NCBI GenBank assembly: GCA_963662395.1
Contig: OY759511.1
Coordinates: forward strand, 4,712,001 to 4,776,000
Origin: JAPOXR01 sp963662395
GTDB lineage: Bacteria > Pseudomonadota > Alphaproteobacteria > Rhodobacterales > Rhodobacteraceae
Reading direction: 5' to 3'
Length of the DNA: 64,000 nucleotides
In this document: one piece after another, positions 61,077-64,000 of the stretch
Position numbering within the stretch: position 1 is the stretch's first letter
Layout: each line of letters begins with the position of its first letter
The notes under the pieces: model-generated
What the model saw: only the letters and a program-made list of their open reading frames with translations
Database searches by the model: none
Told to the model about the DNA's origin: nothing
Program-made: the position numbers and the translations under genes

Positions 61077-62093
61077 TCAGGCTGGAATCTCTGCATCACC
61101 CTGCTCCCTGATGTCGGACAAGAGATCGATTCCCTGCTGCAGGAGGAAATGCAGCATGTCGATGAATATCCAGTTCTCTGCCAGCTTGTCGCCCTGGCGC
61201 CGATAGACATCGACAACCCGCATCTCGGCCAGCGCCCCATTGGCGGGCGCACCCATGTAGTCACCGGAATTGCGCATGGCCAGGCAGGGCCACCACAGGA
61301 AGGCGCTGTAGTTTCCTTCGGCGGTGGCCGCAGTCTCGTCGAAGGCGTCGACAAATTCAAGTCGATCCGCGAACGGGCGGGTATGTCCTCGCTGATAACC
61401 GGACAGGCCGAGACAGGCACCAATGCCGGCCGGCCCATGCCAGTTCATGTCGGGATGCCACCACCGCGCCAGGTGGTCAGACGGTGACGTCATCCCGCCT
61501 TCAACCAGTTCGGCCAACATCCCCTGGGTCAGGGTAAAGCTGGCAGCGCTGGCACTTGGGTCTTGCGGGACGTCGAGGATGCCGTCATGAGTCAACGGAC
61601 CGGGGGACATCAGATGTGCGGCGGTCTGGCTGCCGGCGCAGGGATTGTGCCCGGCCTGGGTCAGGACCGACAGAATGTCGAGGAATTCCACAGTCTCGAC
61701 AATCGCACCCTCCTCGATCCGGTAGAAGGCAACATATGGTACATAGGTAGTTTTTCCGGTTGGCGGGATACCCAGCCAGGGATTGGTGAAGTCGCCAAGG
61801 AACTTCCCCATCGAGACCACCCAGATGGCGGCCTCCTGGTCCATGTGGTGCCAACCGGAGAACAGGATGTCCGGGCGACGCTGCAGGACCGGCATGGCAT
61901 TCTTCATGGGCGCCCAGACCGACGTGCCGACCAGTTCCGGCGAGCAGATCACATTGAAGGGGTGAACCCCGCCATATCGGTGACCAGGTGCCAATGCCGC
62001 CGAGCAAACGTCAGCCGCCTCGTCGGCAGGCGCCAGATCAAGGGCGGTGTGAAAGGCGTTGACCAGCGTCTTGGCGTGCTGAATGGCGGACAT
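61077..62093 (-). CDS. Double SnoaL/NTF2-like protein, first of a trio
   Basis: A 338-residue protein with two NTF2-like halves. The N-terminal half has HRYGGVHPFNVICSPELVGT, IWVVSMGKFLGDFTNPWLGI and FYRIEEGAIVETVEFLDILS; the C-terminal half has HLARWWHPDMNWHGPAGIGA, GYQRGHTRPFADRLEFVDAF and VVDVYRRQGDKLAENWIFID. It is a paralogue of the third gene. It starts five bases after the MalG-like permease stop, so it belongs to the transport operon. No signal peptide is seen, so it should act in the cytoplasm on the imported compound. Confidence 0.75.
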   Translation of the reverse strand: MSAIQHAKTLVNAFHTALDLAPADEAADVCSAALAPGHRYGGVHPFNVICSPELVGTSVWAPMKNAMPVLQRRPDILFSGWHHMDQEAAIWVVSMGKFLGDFTNPWLGIPPTGKTTYVPYVAFYRIEEGAIVETVEFLDILSVLTQAGHNPCAGSQTAAHLMSPGPLTHDGILDVPQDPSASAASFTLTQGMLAELVEGGMTSPSDHLARWWHPDMNWHGPAGIGACLGLSGYQRGHTRPFADRLEFVDAFDETAATAEGNYSAFLWWPCLAMRNSGDYMGAPANGALAEMRVVDVYRRQGDKLAENWIFIDMLHFLLQQGIDLLSDIREQGDAEIPA

Positions 62094-62098
62094 CGGAT

Positions 62099-62980
62099 CT
62101 AACCCTTTACGGCGCCGGCGGTCAGCCCGCTGACAATCTGTCGCTGGAAGAACAGGACAAGGAAGAAGAGCGGCACCATGGCGCTGACCACCGCCGCCAC
62201 CGCAAACATCACGTTCCCCTGTTCCCGAACGGTGCCCAGGAAGCTGGCGATCCTGGGCACCATGGTCTGGTTTTCCTGCGAAAGCAGCATCGAGGTGATG
62301 GCAAAGTCATTGTAGGCGAGCAGGAACGAGAACAGCCCGGTAGTGATGACTCCGGGCCACATGACGGGAATGATGACATGCCTGAATGCCTGGAAGCGGG
62401 TGCACCCGTCCACGATTGCGCTTTCATCCAGTTCGCGGGGAATGTTGAGGAAGAATGAATGCAGCATCCACAGGGTAAATGGCTGGTTGATTGCCACCAG
62501 CACAATGATCGTCGTCGCCAGATGTCCCCACAAATTCCATTCGAAGAAGGGCAGGAGATACCCGGATACCAGGGTAATGTGAGGCATTGCCCGGAAGACC
62601 AGGGCGGCAATCAGGATCCAGAAGGCATATCGGAAGCCGGAACGGGCCAGGGCATAACCGCCGAGGGTGCCAAGGGTCAGTGAAATGATGACGGTGAAGA
62701 ACACCACGATGCATGTATTGATGACATTCAGCCAGAACTCTTCCTTGATCCAAGCCCCGAAATAGCCGTCGCCGGTAAAGGCTCCCCCGGTCTCGGCAAC
62801 CGTGCGAACTCCATGGACGGCATTTCGCCAGTCGGCCTTGGAGAAGAAATCGCCCTGAACCTTGAAGGATCCCCAGACGGTCCACAGGAACGGGCCGGTG
62901 GCGATCATCAGCCAGAATACGATCAGGCCGGTCGAAACGAAGACCAGGAATGATGAGCGGCGGTCCTTTGGTGCTGCCAT
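62099..62980 (-). CDS. MalG-type carbohydrate ABC transporter permease (CUT1)
   Basis: A 293-residue permease with about six membrane helices. The EAA loop that contacts the ATPase reads RELDESAIVDGCTRFQAFRH then VIIPVMWPGVITTG. FVSTGLIVFWLMIATGPFLW is the first helix. A 90-residue periplasmic stretch (residues about 40-75, VQGDFFSKADWRNAVHGVRT) precedes helix two. It pairs with the MalF-type permease 11 bases upstream. The ATPase and binding protein are presumably beyond the right edge. Confidence 0.9.
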   Translation of the reverse strand: MAAPKDRRSSFLVFVSTGLIVFWLMIATGPFLWTVWGSFKVQGDFFSKADWRNAVHGVRTVAETGGAFTGDGYFGAWIKEEFWLNVINTCIVVFFTVIISLTLGTLGGYALARSGFRYAFWILIAALVFRAMPHITLVSGYLLPFFEWNLWGHLATTIIVLVAINQPFTLWMLHSFFLNIPRELDESAIVDGCTRFQAFRHVIIPVMWPGVITTGLFSFLLAYNDFAITSMLLSQENQTMVPRIASFLGTVREQGNVMFAVAAVVSAMVPLFFLVLFFQRQIVSGLTAGAVKG

Positions 62981-62991
62981 TCCGGTTCCCC

Positions 62992-64000
62992 CTATGCCTT
63001 GCGGCCAAAATCGCGCCAGGTGCGGATCAGCACCGGGGCGAGCAGGATTGCGACGCCGATGATGGTCAGCATCGAGGTGGCGGCAGCCGAACCGAAGAGC
63101 TTGGTGTCGCCCCTGAGATCGTTGAAGACGATCCAGCTCAGCGAGGTCGCCTTTGCCGAGGCGGAGAAGCCGACGATCGGCTCGAATACCCGGAAATTGT
63201 CCATCAACTGCATCAGCGTGATGAACACCACGAGCGGCATCATGTGGGGAATCACCACGCAGCGAATACGCATCCAGCGGCTGGCGCCGTCGATTTGTGC
63301 CGCTTCGAGGGTTTCGTGCGGGACCGTCTGCAGCCCGGCATAGAAGACGATGAAACTGAAGGGTGCGCTGTGCCAGATCCCGTAGACGATCAGCATGATC
63401 CAGGTCAGCGGCGCTGACGCCTTCAGGCTGAGCTTCGGCTGGTCGAATATCAGTTGCAGGGTCGCGCCGATGATGCCGTCGGCATCGACCATCCAGAACA
63501 GGATCAGTGAACCGATCAGCGGCGTCACGATCATTGGCAGCAGTGATGCGAAGATTGTCGGACCCTTGGTGACAGCCGGCAACGCGTTGACGCCCAGTGC
63601 AATGACCAGCCCGAGAGCCAGGACGAAGGGGGTGACCACGGCGGTATAGGTCAGCGTGAATGCCAACGCCTTGTAGAAGGGAAGGCCGAAAACGAAGGAG
63701 GCAAACTCGTCAAGCCCCTGCGAGTCCTGCCATGCAGCCGCAATCTCGTCAAAGGCCATGTGGTTGCGGTTGGTATAGGTGCCGAACCAGTTGAACTGGC
63801 CGAGCGGCTGACCTTCATTCAGTTTTGCCGAGGCTTCGGTGTCGACCGAGACGATGGTTTCGCATTTGAACGGGGTGCAGTTCTCGACTTCGACCAGCAC
63901 CTGCTCGTGTTCGACAAAGAATGACTGGATCGCAACCGAGACGATGGGGAGCGCGATGAAAAGTATCATCGCCGCAAGCGATGGCAGGATGAACCAGATG
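62992..64000 (-). CDS. MalF-type carbohydrate ABC transporter permease (CUT1), N terminus beyond window
   Basis: The frame is open through the right edge; residues before the first internal Met read IWFILPSLAA, the standard first helix of MalF/UgpA permeases, so the true start lies outside. The visible part has the first helix (ILFIALPIVSVAIQSFF), an unusual periplasmic loop with two Cys (ENCTPFKCETIVSVDTEA), further helices, and the EAA loop ETLEAAQIDGASRWMRIRCV then VIPHMMPLVVFI. It forms the transmembrane pore with the MalG-type partner. Confidence 0.9.
   Translation of the reverse strand, partial: IWFILPSLAAMILFIALPIVSVAIQSFFVEHEQVLVEVENCTPFKCETIVSVDTEASAKLNEGQPLGQFNWFGTYTNRNHMAFDEIAAAWQDSQGLDEFASFVFGLPFYKALAFTLTYTAVVTPFVLALGLVIALGVNALPAVTKGPTIFASLLPMIVTPLIGSLILFWMVDADGIIGATLQLIFDQPKLSLKASAPLTWIMLIVYGIWHSAPFSFIVFYAGLQTVPHETLEAAQIDGASRWMRIRCVVIPHMMPLVVFITLMQLMDNFRVFEPIVGFSASAKATSLSWIVFNDLRGDTKLFGSAAATSMLTIIGVAILLAPVLIRTWRDFGRKA

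Noticed and set aside
1..64000. CRISPR arrays, rRNA operons, tRNA genes, integrase or phage structural genes
   Set aside because: No regularly spaced repeats, rRNA-like sequence, complete cloverleaf or phage gene was recognised on reading both strands by eye; short RNAs could be missed without a covariance search.

Overview
The window is GC-rich DNA from an alphaproteobacterium. It carries the gene order rseP-bamA-skp-fabZ-lpxA-lpxI-lpxB on one side and gltA, gltX, lexA, moeA, moaC, trpD, trpG, trpE and ppiD on the other. As I recall it, this backbone is typical of Rhodobacterales and nearby orders. Two genes usually found in it, trpC and comEC, are absent. The lexA gene has the GTTC-N7-GTTC operator used by alphaproteobacteria. 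TTG and GTG starts and 1-4 bp stop/start overlaps are frequent. No rRNA, tRNA or CRISPR array was recognised.

Layout. 0-7 kb: outer membrane assembly and lipid A synthesis (rseP end to lpxB). 7-10.6 kb: a YbaK-like deacylase, glnE and a small coupled ORF. 10.6-21.3 kb, minus strand: citrate synthase, glutamyl-tRNA synthetase, LexA, molybdopterin genes moeA and moaC, tryptophan genes trpD, trpG and trpE, and a PpiD-like chaperone. 21.3-22.9 kb: a decayed ISKra4-like insertion sequence with intact terminal repeats and a 9-bp target duplication. 23-28.4 kb: an aminotransferase and three isoprenoid genes (ispA, dxs, ispH). 28.6-31.6 kb: an envelope operon (LolA-like protein, beta-barrel, repeat-containing protein). 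31.9-41.9 kb: a carbohydrate or polyol catabolic island with a SorC-type regulator, FGGY kinase, two-subunit transketolase, CUT2 ABC transporter and two short-chain dehydrogenases around a divergent promoter.

42-59 kb is accessory DNA rich in defence genes. It holds a GmrSD-like DUF262/DUF1524 gene broken at a run of eight C residues, an ISAs1-family remnant, an antitoxin gene split by an IS5-family element, and a 16-codon toxin stub. These are followed by a malonyl-CoA-synthetase-like gene, two unusual membrane GTPase genes and fmt. A complete type I restriction-modification operon follows, in the order hsdR-hsdS-(PrrC-like ATPase)-hsdM. 59-64 kb, minus strand: two sugar-type ABC permeases followed by three genes that each encode a double SnoaL/NTF2-like protein. 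This operon continues past the right edge.

The strongest candidates for new biology are four: the PrrC-like ATPase with R-x3-E and distal H residues embedded in the hsd operon; the kinase, split-transketolase and dehydrogenase pathway; the double-SnoaL trio linked to an ABC importer; and the paired membrane GTPases. All functions are inferred from sequence motifs and context by eye; no database search was run.
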